Source of the DNA: an uncultured Clostridiaceae bacterium | Lineage (GTDB): Bacteria; Bacillota; Clostridia; Lachnospirales; Lachnospiraceae | DNA: 6,238 nt | Assembly (NCBI GenBank): GCA_947175805.1 | Contig: CAMWOF010000144.1 | Coordinates: 1 to 6,238 of the forward strand | Direction: 5' to 3' | Part shown: piece by piece, positions 1 to 6,092 of the stretch | Numbering within the stretch: the first letter of the stretch is position 1 | How the letters are laid out: the number at the start of each line of letters is the position of its first letter | Program-made: the position numbers and the translations under genes | Notes under the pieces: generated by a model | What the model was told of the DNA's origin: nothing | What the model saw: only the letters and a program-made list of their open reading frames with translations | Database searches by the model: none

Positions 1-876
1 GATATGTACACCCCGAAGAACGCTGGCGGCAAACTGCCTGCTATTGCCGTATGCGGTCCGTTTGGCGCAGTCAAAGAGCAGGCGGCAGGATTGTATGCAC
101 AGACAATGGCAGAGAGAGGGTTTCTGACGATTGCATTTGATCCGTCTTTTACAGGAGAGAGCGGCGGTGAGCCGCGTTATATGGCTTCTCCTGACATCAA
201 TACGGAGGATTTCATGGCGGCAGTGGATTTTCTTTCTCTTCAAGATACAGTTGATCCGGAGAAAATCGGCATTATCGGAATCTGTGGCTGGGGTGGAATG
301 GCAATCAATACAGCGGCACTCGATACCCGTATTAAGGCAACTGTAGCTTCTACCATGTATGATATGAGTCGTGTCAATGCCAATGGATATTTTGATAGTG
401 AGAATAGCGAAGAATCCCGTTTTGAAAAAAGAAAAGCGATGAATGCACAGCGGCTTGAGGATTATAAAAACGGCACATATGCTCTTGGCGGAGGTGTAGC
501 CGACCCAATGCCCGAAGATGCGCCATGGTATTTTCAGGACTATCATGTTTACTATAAAACAGAGCGTGGCTATCACCCTCGTTCCTTAAATTCCAACGGT
601 GGATGGAATGTGATTGGATGTCAGTCCTTTATGAATATGCCGATTCTCCATTATAGCAATGAAATCCGCAGTGCGGTCATGGTGCTTCATGGGGATAAGG
701 CACATTCCTGCTATTTCGGCAAGGACGCCTATGCCGCTATGACCAACGGAAACAAGTATCAGGACAACAAAGAATTACTGCTTGTTCCAGGGGCAAGCCA
801 TACGGATTTATACGATCAAATAGATATCATCCCATTTGATAAAATAGAGCAGTTTTTTTATCAGAATCTGAAATAA
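1..876 (+). CDS. alpha/beta hydrolase (dienelactone hydrolase-like, COG1073 type), 5'-truncated
   Basis: This is a cytoplasmic alpha/beta-hydrolase-fold protein. The frame is open from base 1, and the text around the first ATG (base 4) already reads as the first core strand, so the true start lies upstream; I estimate 20-50 residues are missing. Numbered from that ATG, visible parts are the strand and oxyanion-side segment IAVCGPFGAVKEQ (14-26), the GESGGEPRY stretch (51-59), a nucleophile-elbow segment GICGWGG (92-98), an acid candidate Asp231 in HGDKAHS and a catalytic-type His266 in GASHTDLYD. There is no signal peptide in the visible part. The elbow has Cys94 and Trp96 instead of a plain G-x-S-x-G, so Cys94 is the likely nucleophile if the protein is active. 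From memory, GICGWGG recurs in an uncharacterised clostridial branch of this family, so it is probably not a mutation. The substrate is unknown; an ester, lactone or thioester is possible. A DUF362 lipoprotein gene follows 81 bp downstream on the same strand. The family call is firm, the function is not. Confidence 0.9.
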   Translation, partial: DMYTPKNAGGKLPAIAVCGPFGAVKEQAAGLYAQTMAERGFLTIAFDPSFTGESGGEPRYMASPDINTEDFMAAVDFLSLQDTVDPEKIGIIGICGWGGMAINTAALDTRIKATVASTMYDMSRVNANGYFDSENSEESRFEKRKAMNAQRLEDYKNGTYALGGGVADPMPEDAPWYFQDYHVYYKTERGYHPRSLNSNGGWNVIGCQSFMNMPILHYSNEIRSAVMVLHGDKAHSCYFGKDAYAAMTNGNKYQDNKELLLVPGASHTDLYDQIDIIPFDKIEQFFYQNLK

Positions 877-890
877 GCAAATGAACTGAC

Positions 891-927
891 GACAGGATGC
901 CGCCCGTATGTGCAGCATCCTGTCTTT
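891..927 (+). terminator. hairpin between hydrolase and DUF362 gene, weak or partial terminator
   Basis: Perfect 10-bp arms GACAGGATGC (891-900) and GCATCCTGTC (915-924) enclose a 14-nt loop, and only TTT follows the stem. The stem is strong but the U-tract is too short for efficient intrinsic termination. It more likely attenuates read-through or protects the 3' end of the upstream message. No clear promoter is seen between it and the lipoprotein gene. Confidence 0.55.
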
Positions 928-942
928 CAACAGATTATTATA

Positions 943-949
943 GAAAGGA
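943..949 (+). promoter_or_regulatory. ribosome binding site for the DUF362 lipoprotein
   Basis: GAAAGGA lies 8 nt before ATG 958. It decides the start: the earlier in-frame ATG at 910 sits inside the hairpin loop, has no such site, and would put 16 charged or polar residues before the lipoprotein signal peptide. Confidence 0.75.
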
Positions 950-957
950 TAGTCGTC

Positions 958-2328
958 ATGAAGCAAAAGATTGTTATCAAAGTGAAAGCATTTATTTTGG
1001 TTATAACCCTCTTGATACCTGTGATGACCGGCTGCGATATGAAAGATACGCAATCAATGGGGACAAACACAAAAAATTCTTCTGAAACATCACAAATACA
1101 GTATCTCCCTTATGATGGGAATTACCCGCAGCATGAAGCATACGGCACAGGGGTTGGTGCAATGCCGGGGCGTGTGGTATGGTCGCACAATCCCGACTCC
1201 GTAGATTGGGACGGCAGCGGTTATTGGTGGGAAATAAGTCATTTTGATGAAGCGGTTATTTTGGAAATGGTAAACGATAGTATTGCTTCTCTCGGTGGCA
1301 AAAGCACGGCGAAAGACGGATGGAATGCATTATTTTCCGCTAATAAAAATGCCCGCAATATGGACGGCGGCTATACAAAGGGAGAAAAAATTGCAATCAA
1401 GGTGAACATCAACGGCTCGGCGGTATTCGACGATGACACCTCCGGTGCAACGCAGATGAGTTATACCAATCCGGTACTTTTGAAAACATTGCTTATCTCT
1501 CTTGTAAAAGAGGGAGGAGTGAATCCGTCTGACATTACAGTTTATGACGTGTCTCGTCTTTTTCCTGATTATATGGTAAGAATGTGTACTGAAGGAGAAC
1601 TGAACGGAATTCAGTTTGTAGGGCGTGACAATGGTGTAGCTGACGAAAATGCGCCAATTAATTGGTCGTATCAGTTCAGTGGCAAAGTAAATTATCTGCC
1701 AGCTTGTGTGACCGAGGCTGTCTATGTCATCAATCTTGCCAATCTGAAAGGACACAGCTACGGCATTACTCTGTGCGGCAAAAATCACTTCGGCTCATTT
1801 ATCAACGGAAACAGAATGCGTCCACCAGAGGGAGCAAATTTGCACCAATGGCTGACAAAATCAGAGATGGGTATTTACAGTCCGCTGGTAGATTTGATGG
1901 CAAATGCCGAGCTCGGAGGTAAGACTGTATTGTATATGCTGGATGCCTTAATCTGTGCGCCAAGCGAGGGTGCTTCTATTACCGCTGAAAATTCCAAGTG
2001 GCAGCAAGCGCCATTTAACGGTGATTACACTTCAAGCATTTTTGTGTCACAAGACCCAGTAGCGATTGATTCCGTCGGTGCAGATTTTTTGAATAATGAA
2101 CCGACCGTAACAGGCAGCAACCGTTCTGCGGCAGATATTACGAATGAAAACTATCTGCATGAAGCGGGGCTTGTGGAAAATGCACCGTCAGGAACGGGTT
2201 ATACAGACGGAAAGGGGCATGCTGTTTCCAATCTTGGTGTGCATGAGCATTGGAATAATTCAGAACAAAAGCTATATTCACGAAATCTTGGAAAAGATGA
2301 AGGAATAGAACTCGTGCAAATAAAATGA
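958..2328 (+). CDS. DUF362 domain-containing lipoprotein
   Basis: This is a predicted surface lipoprotein of 456 aa. Residues 1-25 form a signal peptide: basic MKQKIVIKVK, hydrophobic AFILVITLLIPV, then the lipobox MTG-Cys26. A polar Ser/Thr/Asn linker runs to about 48. The body matches DUF362: KIAIKVNINGS (144-154), the strand and helix around NPVLLKTLL (171-179), ITVYDVSR (193-200), VINLANLKGH (257-266), CGKNHFGSFING (273-284) and the C-terminal SQDPVAIDSVGADF (364-377). Many DUF362 proteins carry a 4Fe-4S ferredoxin-like domain. This one has only scattered cysteines (26, 210, 250, 273, 333) and no CxxCxxC cluster, so it is the stand-alone lipoprotein form. The biochemical function is unknown. 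The start at 958 is set by GAAAGGA 8 nt upstream and by the signal peptide. It lies 81 bp behind the hydrolase and is probably co-transcribed with it through a hairpin; a shared extracytoplasmic or redox role is only a guess. The reading frame appears intact. Confidence 0.9.
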   Translation: MKQKIVIKVKAFILVITLLIPVMTGCDMKDTQSMGTNTKNSSETSQIQYLPYDGNYPQHEAYGTGVGAMPGRVVWSHNPDSVDWDGSGYWWEISHFDEAVILEMVNDSIASLGGKSTAKDGWNALFSANKNARNMDGGYTKGEKIAIKVNINGSAVFDDDTSGATQMSYTNPVLLKTLLISLVKEGGVNPSDITVYDVSRLFPDYMVRMCTEGELNGIQFVGRDNGVADENAPINWSYQFSGKVNYLPACVTEAVYVINLANLKGHSYGITLCGKNHFGSFINGNRMRPPEGANLHQWLTKSEMGIYSPLVDLMANAELGGKTVLYMLDALICAPSEGASITAENSKWQQAPFNGDYTSSIFVSQDPVAIDSVGADFLNNEPTVTGSNRSAADITNENYLHEAGLVENAPSGTGYTDGKGHAVSNLGVHEHWNNSEQKLYSRNLGKDEGIELVQIK

Positions 2329-2484
2329 TTCCATATTTCCCTCAAGATAGAGCCTTATATATTCAAGTGGCTCATCTATTGCTAAAGCGTTTATGGCACA
2401 TTCAGAGCAAGGAGTTGTTTTCAAGCCTTCTTCTGCCTTGTTACAATCAGTTCCCACGCCGTAATTGTTTTGTGTTATAATGTG
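2278..2484 (-). pseudogene. probable remnant of a small cysteine-containing protein gene
   Basis: The minus strand is open for 68 codons between stops, with no plausible start codon or ribosome binding site at its head; the only ATG is late. The first two thirds read like real protein: YGVGTDC, then TTPCSECAINALAIDEP and LEYIRLYLEGNM. They contain three cysteines (one CxxC) and an acidic-proline-hydrophobic helix pattern. From memory this resembles short accessory proteins of clostridial mobile elements, with the (D/E)PLxYxxLxLxG pattern seen in DUF6061-like proteins, but I cannot name the family with confidence. The last 17 codons run antisense into the end of the DUF362 gene and are probably chance. 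The head stops where the DUF1697 promoter begins. I read it as a gene fragment broken at both ends, left by an old insertion or deletion. It could instead be chance coding-like sequence. Confidence 0.4.
2473..2481 (+). promoter_or_regulatory. extended -10 promoter for DUF1697 gene
   Basis: TGTTATAAT is an exact TGn plus TATAAT extended -10. The -35 is poor (TTCCCA at 2451-2456, 19-bp spacer), which an extended -10 can tolerate. The word TGTGTTATA is repeated 10 bp on (2471-2479 and 2481-2489), so a second weaker -10 is possible. Transcription would start near 2488, leaving a leader of about 98 nt. Confidence 0.6.
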
Positions 2485-2492
2485 TTATAGGT

Positions 2493-2536
2493 TTTCCTTT
2501 CCCTTACTAGGGTTCGTAACAGCAAGGGAGAGGAAA
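2493..2536 (+). promoter_or_regulatory. hairpin in the DUF1697 leader
   Basis: Arms TTTCCTTTCCCTT (2493-2505) and AAGGGAGAGGAAA (2524-2536) pair over 13 positions with one G-U pair, around an 18-nt loop. The left side (GGTTTTCC, 2490-2497) could also pair with GGAAAATCC at 2546-2554, giving a competing fold closer to the ribosome binding site. No U-tract follows, so it is not a terminator. Its role is unknown. Confidence 0.4.
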
Positions 2537-2569
2537 TAACATAAGGGAAAATCCAATCGCAATTTGTGT

Positions 2570-2576
2570 GGAGGTG
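2570..2576 (+). promoter_or_regulatory. ribosome binding site for DUF1697 gene
   Basis: GGAGGTG lies 9 nt before ATG 2586. The longer in-frame GTG start at 2568 would overlap this site, so ATG 2586 is preferred; it also gives the family-typical opening MKRYIAFLRGIN. Confidence 0.8.
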
Positions 2577-2585
2577 TTAGCAAAT

Positions 2586-3125
2586 ATGAAAAGATATATT
2601 GCATTTCTGCGTGGTATCAATATAAGTGGTAAAAATAAAGTACCAATGGCAGAATTAAAGAAACAGTTTGAAAAACTTGGGTTTGGAGAGGTTAAGACAT
2701 ACTTGAACAGCGGTAATGTGGCTTTTTCGAGTGATAAAGATGATATAGAGAAGATCACAAAACAGATTGAGATAATGATAAAAAAACAGTTTGTTTTAGA
2801 TATTCCTGTTTTTGTCATATCAAGAGAAGGACTTGATGACATCTTGCACAATGCGCCCGACTGGTGGGGAAACGAAAATAAGGAAATCTACGACAATCTA
2901 ATCTTTATTATGCCACCCGCTACATTTGCAGAGGTATATTGTGAGCTTGGAGAGCCTAAAGAGGAATTAGAAAGGATAAAAGATTACAAAGAAGCGATAT
3001 TCTGGTCTTTCAGCAGGAAAGATTATCAAAAAACAAATTGGTGGTCTAAGACAGCAAGTAAAAATATCAGTAGCAAATTAACAATAAGAACGGCAAATAC
3101 TGTTAGAAAGATGGTTGGAATGTAA
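2586..3125 (+). CDS. DUF1697 domain-containing protein
   Basis: This is a cytoplasmic protein of 179 aa, matching the usual DUF1697 length of about 175-185. Family hallmarks are the opening MKRYIAFLRGINISGKNKVP (1-20), MAELKKQFEKLGF (21-33), TYLNSGNVAF (38-47), a charged helix with two hydrophobic segments ending in PVFVISR (74-80), PDWWGNENK (91-99), IFIMPP (106-111) and a tail LTIRTANTVRKM (165-176). There is no signal peptide, membrane segment or cysteine cluster. The fold is a two-subdomain alpha/beta arrangement known from structural genomics; no activity is established. The gene is A+T-richer than its neighbours on both sides, which fits separate acquisition but proves nothing. It appears to be a single-gene unit with its own extended -10 promoter, a hairpin leader and a terminator about 77 bp downstream. 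Confidence 0.9.
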   Translation: MKRYIAFLRGINISGKNKVPMAELKKQFEKLGFGEVKTYLNSGNVAFSSDKDDIEKITKQIEIMIKKQFVLDIPVFVISREGLDDILHNAPDWWGNENKEIYDNLIFIMPPATFAEVYCELGEPKEELERIKDYKEAIFWSFSRKDYQKTNWWSKTASKNISSKLTIRTANTVRKMVGM

Positions 3126-3201
3126 TTGTTTTTCAAATTCCAGTTTGTCTTTCAGATTTGTACTATAGCTTTATTATTTTGAAGGTGAATAACCAATAAA
3201 C

Positions 3202-3243
3202 AAAATGCTTAAAATCATTTTATTAAGATTCTAAGCATTTTTT
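3202..3243 (+). terminator. AT-rich intrinsic terminator after DUF1697 gene
   Basis: AAAATGCTTA (3202-3211) pairs with TAAGCATTTT (3232-3241), 10 bp perfect, followed by further T's. The 20-nt loop (3212-3231) is AT-rich and can fold internally. The A-tract before the stem also makes it usable from the minus strand. Confidence 0.7.
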
Positions 3244-3313
3244 ACATATCATTTATTTTGGGGTCATGATAATGTCAGTGCAATTGGTTGTGTTTTTATT
3301 TGTAAAGCAGTGT

Positions 3314-3329
3314 CTGTCGGGGGTGACAG
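3314..3329 (+). promoter_or_regulatory. small dyad upstream of the ABC exporter gene
   Basis: CTGTC (3314-3318) and GACAG (3325-3329) flank GGGGGT. The dyad sits 43 bp before the ABC start, beside AT-rich -10-like words (GATACT 3331, TATAAA 3340) that lack a well-spaced -35. It may be an operator or a 5' hairpin. The rest of 3244-3371 shows no convincing promoter pair, although one must lie here because the preceding gene is terminated. Confidence 0.25.
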
Positions 3330-3371
3330 TGATACTAAATATAAAGTAAAGCGATAAGGAGCGGATAAACA

Positions 3372-5132
3372 ATGGACACGAAAGAATACAAAACTACAGA
3401 GCTTTTGAAAAGGTTTATGCCGTATTACAGACCACACATAGGGACGGTTGTTCTGGATTTATTTTGTGCGGCGCTGACGACAATATGTGAACTGGTGCTG
3501 CCTCTTATTATGCGCTATATTACCAATGAAGGGCTGCGGGATTTGGCGGCATTATCTGTCCGTACAGTATTAGTGCTTGGAGGGATTTATTTTGCCCTTC
3601 GCATTGTGGACAGTATAGCCAATTATTATATGGCAGATGTGGGACATGTGATGGGTGCAAAGATAGAAACAACCATGCGAAGGGATGCATATTCCCATCT
3701 TCAGCAGCTTTCTAATACCTATTACAACAATACCAAGGTGGGGCAGATTATGGGACGGATTACCAATGATCTGTTTGATGTGACGGAGTTTGCACATCAT
3801 TGTCCGGAGGAATTTTTTATTGCGGCAATTAAAGCAACAGTGGGATTTATCATTTTGGCAGGGATTAATGTCTGGCTTACTTTGATTATATTCTGCATTG
3901 TTCCGATAATGTTTGTCACCTGTATGGTTCTGAATCGGAAAATGAAAACAGCATTTTCTAAACAGAGATATCAGATTGGAGAATTGAATGCCCGTATTGA
4001 AGACAGCTTATTAGGACAGAAGGTAGTAAAGGCATTTACCAATGAGGATATGGAGAATAAAAAATTCTCCGAAGATAATCAACAGTTTTTTGAGATTAAA
4101 AAAGAAACCTACAAGTATATGGCGGCGTTTCAGACAACCACCAGAATGTTTGATGGGATTATGTATCTTTCTGTGGTAATAGGCGGCGGAATCTTTATGG
4201 TCAAGGGCTATATCCAGCCGGGGGATTTAGTTGCATACATGCTCTATGTTACGACACTGATTGCCACTATCAGGCGGATTATTGAGTTTGCGGAACAGTT
4301 TCAAAGAGGTATGACCGGCATAGAACGGTTTTTACAGATTATGGATGCAGATATTGATATCTTTGACGAGGAGGGCGCAGTAGAGCTTACCGAGGTTTCC
4401 GGTGATATTACCTTTGAGGATGTGAGTTTTGAATATCCGGATGACCATAATAAGGTGTTTTCTAATCTGAACCTCTCCATCCGGGCAGGAGAGCGGGTTG
4501 CAATTGTGGGGCCATCCGGCGGAGGAAAAACGACGCTTTGTAATCTGATACCGAGATTTTATGATATTGATTCCGGCTGCATCCGGTTAGACGGAAGAAA
4601 TATTAAGGAATTTACATTAAAAAGCTTGCGACAGCATATTGGAATTGTCCAGCAGGATGTATATTTATTTTCCGGAACAGTATATGACAATATTGTATAT
4701 GGCAGACCGGATGCATCAAAAGAAGAGGTGATTGCTGCCGCAAGGCTTGCAGGCGCAGACAGCTTTATCACAGAATTGAAAGACGGATATGAGACCTATA
4801 TTGGCGAGAGGGGAGTGAAGCTCTCCGGTGGACAGAAGCAGCGAATCAGCATTGCAAGAGTGTTTTTGAAAAATCCAAGAGTTTTAATCCTGGATGAAGC
4901 CACCTCTGCGTTAGATAACGAAAGTGAATTTGCAGTGGCAAAATCTTTAGCCAAATTGTCAAAGGGCAGGACAACGCTGACCATCGCCCACAGATTATCC
5001 AGTATCAGAAATTCTGACCGTATACTGGTACTTACCGAAGAGGGTATTGTGGAAGAGGGAAACCACGATGCACTGATGGAAAAGCAGGGATTGTACTATG
5101 ATTTTTATACAATGGCGGATAAGTGGCAGTAG
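3372..5132 (+). CDS. ABC exporter half-transporter (type I, fused TMD-NBD, MsbA/LmrA/BmrA-like)
   Basis: This is a complete 586-aa ATP-driven membrane exporter, the normal size for one half-transporter. The N-terminal membrane domain (about 18-310) has roughly six hydrophobic segments, near 20-45, 62-85, 140-162, 163-187, 262-280 and 284-305, with the usual cytoplasmic coupling segment FSKQRYQIGELNARIEDSL (195-213). The nucleotide-binding domain (about 345-586) has A-loop Tyr355, Walker A GPSGGGKTT (380-388), Q-loop VQQD (426-429), signature LSGGQ (484-488), Walker B VLILDEATSALD (504-515) with catalytic Glu509, and switch His540. All catalytic residues are present, so an active homodimer is expected; no partner half-transporter gene lies next to it. 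The substrate cannot be told from sequence; drugs, lipids or peptides are all handled by this family. AAGGAG (3356-3361) lies 10 nt before the ATG. No strong terminator follows, so transcripts may run into the region before the GntR gene. Confidence 0.95.
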   Translation: MDTKEYKTTELLKRFMPYYRPHIGTVVLDLFCAALTTICELVLPLIMRYITNEGLRDLAALSVRTVLVLGGIYFALRIVDSIANYYMADVGHVMGAKIETTMRRDAYSHLQQLSNTYYNNTKVGQIMGRITNDLFDVTEFAHHCPEEFFIAAIKATVGFIILAGINVWLTLIIFCIVPIMFVTCMVLNRKMKTAFSKQRYQIGELNARIEDSLLGQKVVKAFTNEDMENKKFSEDNQQFFEIKKETYKYMAAFQTTTRMFDGIMYLSVVIGGGIFMVKGYIQPGDLVAYMLYVTTLIATIRRIIEFAEQFQRGMTGIERFLQIMDADIDIFDEEGAVELTEVSGDITFEDVSFEYPDDHNKVFSNLNLSIRAGERVAIVGPSGGGKTTLCNLIPRFYDIDSGCIRLDGRNIKEFTLKSLRQHIGIVQQDVYLFSGTVYDNIVYGRPDASKEEVIAAARLAGADSFITELKDGYETYIGERGVKLSGGQKQRISIARVFLKNPRVLILDEATSALDNESEFAVAKSLAKLSKGRTTLTIAHRLSSIRNSDRILVLTEEGIVEEGNHDALMEKQGLYYDFYTMADKWQ

Positions 5133-5138
5133 AAATTG

Positions 5139-5258
5139 ATGAAAATGGGTAATGATATTCCCACTCAAATAACGTATGAAATAAAAGACTTTTATTGTCG
5201 GAGGAGGTTTAAAGAAGTAAATATTCAACTGTTGTCAGTTGTATTGGATTTGATATAA
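5139..5258 (+). CDS. possible small protein of 39 aa after the ABC exporter
   Basis: An ATG 6 nt behind the ABC stop opens a 39-codon frame beginning MKMGNDIPTQITYEIKDF, then an RRR triplet (CGG AGG AGG) and a hydrophobic tail LLSVVLDLI. The ribosome binding site is poor (AGAAATTG just before the ATG), so only translational coupling to the ABC gene would make it credible. The same DNA holds a 17-bp palindrome and part of a candidate promoter. I recognise no family. It could be a real small protein, the remnant of a longer gene or chance. Confidence 0.2.
   Translation: MKMGNDIPTQITYEIKDFYCRRRFKEVNIQLLSVVLDLI
5180..5196. repeat. 17-bp perfect odd palindrome, candidate operator
   Basis: AATAAAAGACTTTTATT consists of 8-bp perfect arms around one central base. 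The one-base centre forbids a tight hairpin, so it looks more like a dimeric regulator site than an RNA structure. The 8-1-8 layout recalls Fur/PerR-type boxes, but the arm sequence does not match those consensuses. Confidence 0.35.
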
Positions 5259-5259
5259 C
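5226..5259 (+). promoter_or_regulatory. candidate upstream promoter with a dyad over its -35
   Basis: TTGTCA (5232-5237) and TATAAC (5254-5259) are each 5 of 6 to consensus, with a 16-bp spacer. The perfect dyad CAACTG-TTGT-CAGTTG (5226-5241) overlaps the -35 and would suit a repressor. It would give a GntR message with a leader of about 135 nt. Weaker evidence than for the promoter at 5316. Confidence 0.35.
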
Positions 5260-5293
5260 AAGTAAATCTAGTGAAGAACGAATGTAAAATGTG

Positions 5294-5319
5294 GGTAGCC
5301 AATTAGAGGTTGCCATTTA
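5294..5319 (+). repeat. 12-bp imperfect direct repeat upstream of the gntR promoter
   Basis: GGTAGCCAATTA (5294-5305) and GGTTGCCATTTA (5308-5319) agree at 10 of 12 positions, offset by 14 bp. The second copy overlaps the -35. The pair is bracketed by an inverted repeat ATGTAAAATG (5282-5291) and CATTTACAT (5314-5322). It may be a regulator binding site. Confidence 0.35.
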
Positions 5320-5345
5320 CATGCTTGACGGTTTAATGGTATACT
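5316..5345 (+). promoter_or_regulatory. main promoter of the GntR regulator gene with extended -10
   Basis: TTTACA (5316-5321) and TATACT (5340-5345) are each 5 of 6 to consensus, 18 bp apart, with TGG directly before the -10 (extended TGn). The -10 contains the self-complementary GTATAC (5339-5344). This resembles the GT-(n)-AC core of FadR-type GntR operators, so autoregulation is plausible. Confidence 0.6.
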
Positions 5346-5402
5346 TGTTTCAGTAAATTAAGGCATATAGATTGTATTGCTTATCAGAAAGGAAATGAGT
5401 AT

Positions 5403-6092
5403 ATGGAAGAAGAAAGTTTAGCACAGCGGACTGCTGATAAAATAAGAAATATGATACTTGTGGAAAATGTATATAAGTTTGGTGACAAGCTTCCAAACGA
5501 AAATGTGCTTTCTGAGAAATTTAAGGTTAGCAGAACGACACTTCGGGAAGCAGTCCATATTTTGATATCGGAAGGGTTGCTGAATGTTCAAAGGGGCAAA
5601 GGTACTTTTGTTGTGAATCAAATGGAACGTCAGGCAGATAGTGGAATTGATTTGCAAGAATTACACAGCAAAAAAGTGACTTTACGGGATTTATATGAAA
5701 CAAGATTGATTTTTGAACCGGAAGCTGCTGCTTTGGCTTGCAAAAGAGCGAGTGATGAAGAAATTGCACATATACTGGAATTGGGGAAACAATGCCAGGA
5801 GCATTTAAAGAAAAGCTATACAGGTAAACAGAGAATAGAATCAGAGGTTGCTTTTCATGGTGCAATTATTAAAGCGTCCCATAATGAGTTTATCAGTCAA
5901 TTTTTACCGGTATTAACCGCAACAATAGAAAAGACATTTGATTTGGACCATAAACTTTATATTATAGCAAAAGATGCGTATGAAGACCATGCTATGATTA
6001 TGAAGTTTTTAGAGCAGCGAAATCCGGAAGCTGTTAAATGCGCAATTAAAATTCACCTGAGTAATGCTATCCATACAGAAGAATTGGAGTAG
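5403..6092 (+). CDS. FadR-subfamily GntR transcriptional regulator (FCD domain)
   Basis: This is a DNA-binding, ligand-responsive regulator of 229 aa, typical for the FCD class. The N-terminal winged helix (about 5-72) shows KLPNENVLSEKF (29-40), recognition helix VSRTTLREAVHIL (42-54) and wing RGKGTFV (64-70). The all-helical FCD domain (about 95-222) starts with LYETRLIFEPEAAALA (97-112). It keeps a likely metal-binding set Glu148, His152, His196 and His218, spaced 4, 44 and 22 residues as in metal-binding FCD proteins; the first ligand, usually Asp, is Glu here. Such regulators respond to organic or sugar acids and usually repress neighbouring catabolic genes, often including their own. 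AAAGGA (5388-5393) lies 9 nt before the ATG. A strong promoter pointing away from its 3' end suggests the target operon lies just beyond the right edge. The effector cannot be inferred. The end of the gene overlaps a long inverted repeat. Confidence 0.93.
   Translation: MEEESLAQRTADKIRNMILVENVYKFGDKLPNENVLSEKFKVSRTTLREAVHILISEGLLNVQRGKGTFVVNQMERQADSGIDLQELHSKKVTLRDLYETRLIFEPEAAALACKRASDEEIAHILELGKQCQEHLKKSYTGKQRIESEVAFHGAIIKASHNEFISQFLPVLTATIEKTFDLDHKLYIIAKDAYEDHAMIMKFLEQRNPEAVKCAIKIHLSNAIHTEELE

Noticed and set aside
910..957. N-terminal extension of the lipoprotein from ATG 910
   Set aside because: It begins in a hairpin loop without a ribosome binding site and would precede the signal peptide; ATG 958 fits better.
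1330..1788. 152-codon minus-strand open frame inside the DUF362 gene
   Set aside because: It lies wholly antisense to a well-recognised protein, has low-complexity, non-protein-like composition and no ribosome binding site.
2568..2585. GTG start of the DUF1697 gene at 2568
   Set aside because: It overlaps the GGAGGTG ribosome binding site that serves ATG 2586, which gives the family-typical N-terminus.
3244..3371. Riboswitch or T-box in the ABC exporter leader
   Set aside because: Apart from a 5-bp dyad there is no conserved riboswitch core, specifier structure or terminator before the start codon.
5200..5208. Strong Shine-Dalgarno-like GGAGGAGGT before the gntR gene
   Set aside because: No start codon with a meaningful frame follows at proper distance; it is either coding (Arg-Arg-Arg) in the small frame or chance.
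5271..5306. 11-codon GTG frame upstream of gntR, considered as a leader peptide
   Set aside because: It has no ribosome binding site, no run of regulatory codons and no attenuator after it.
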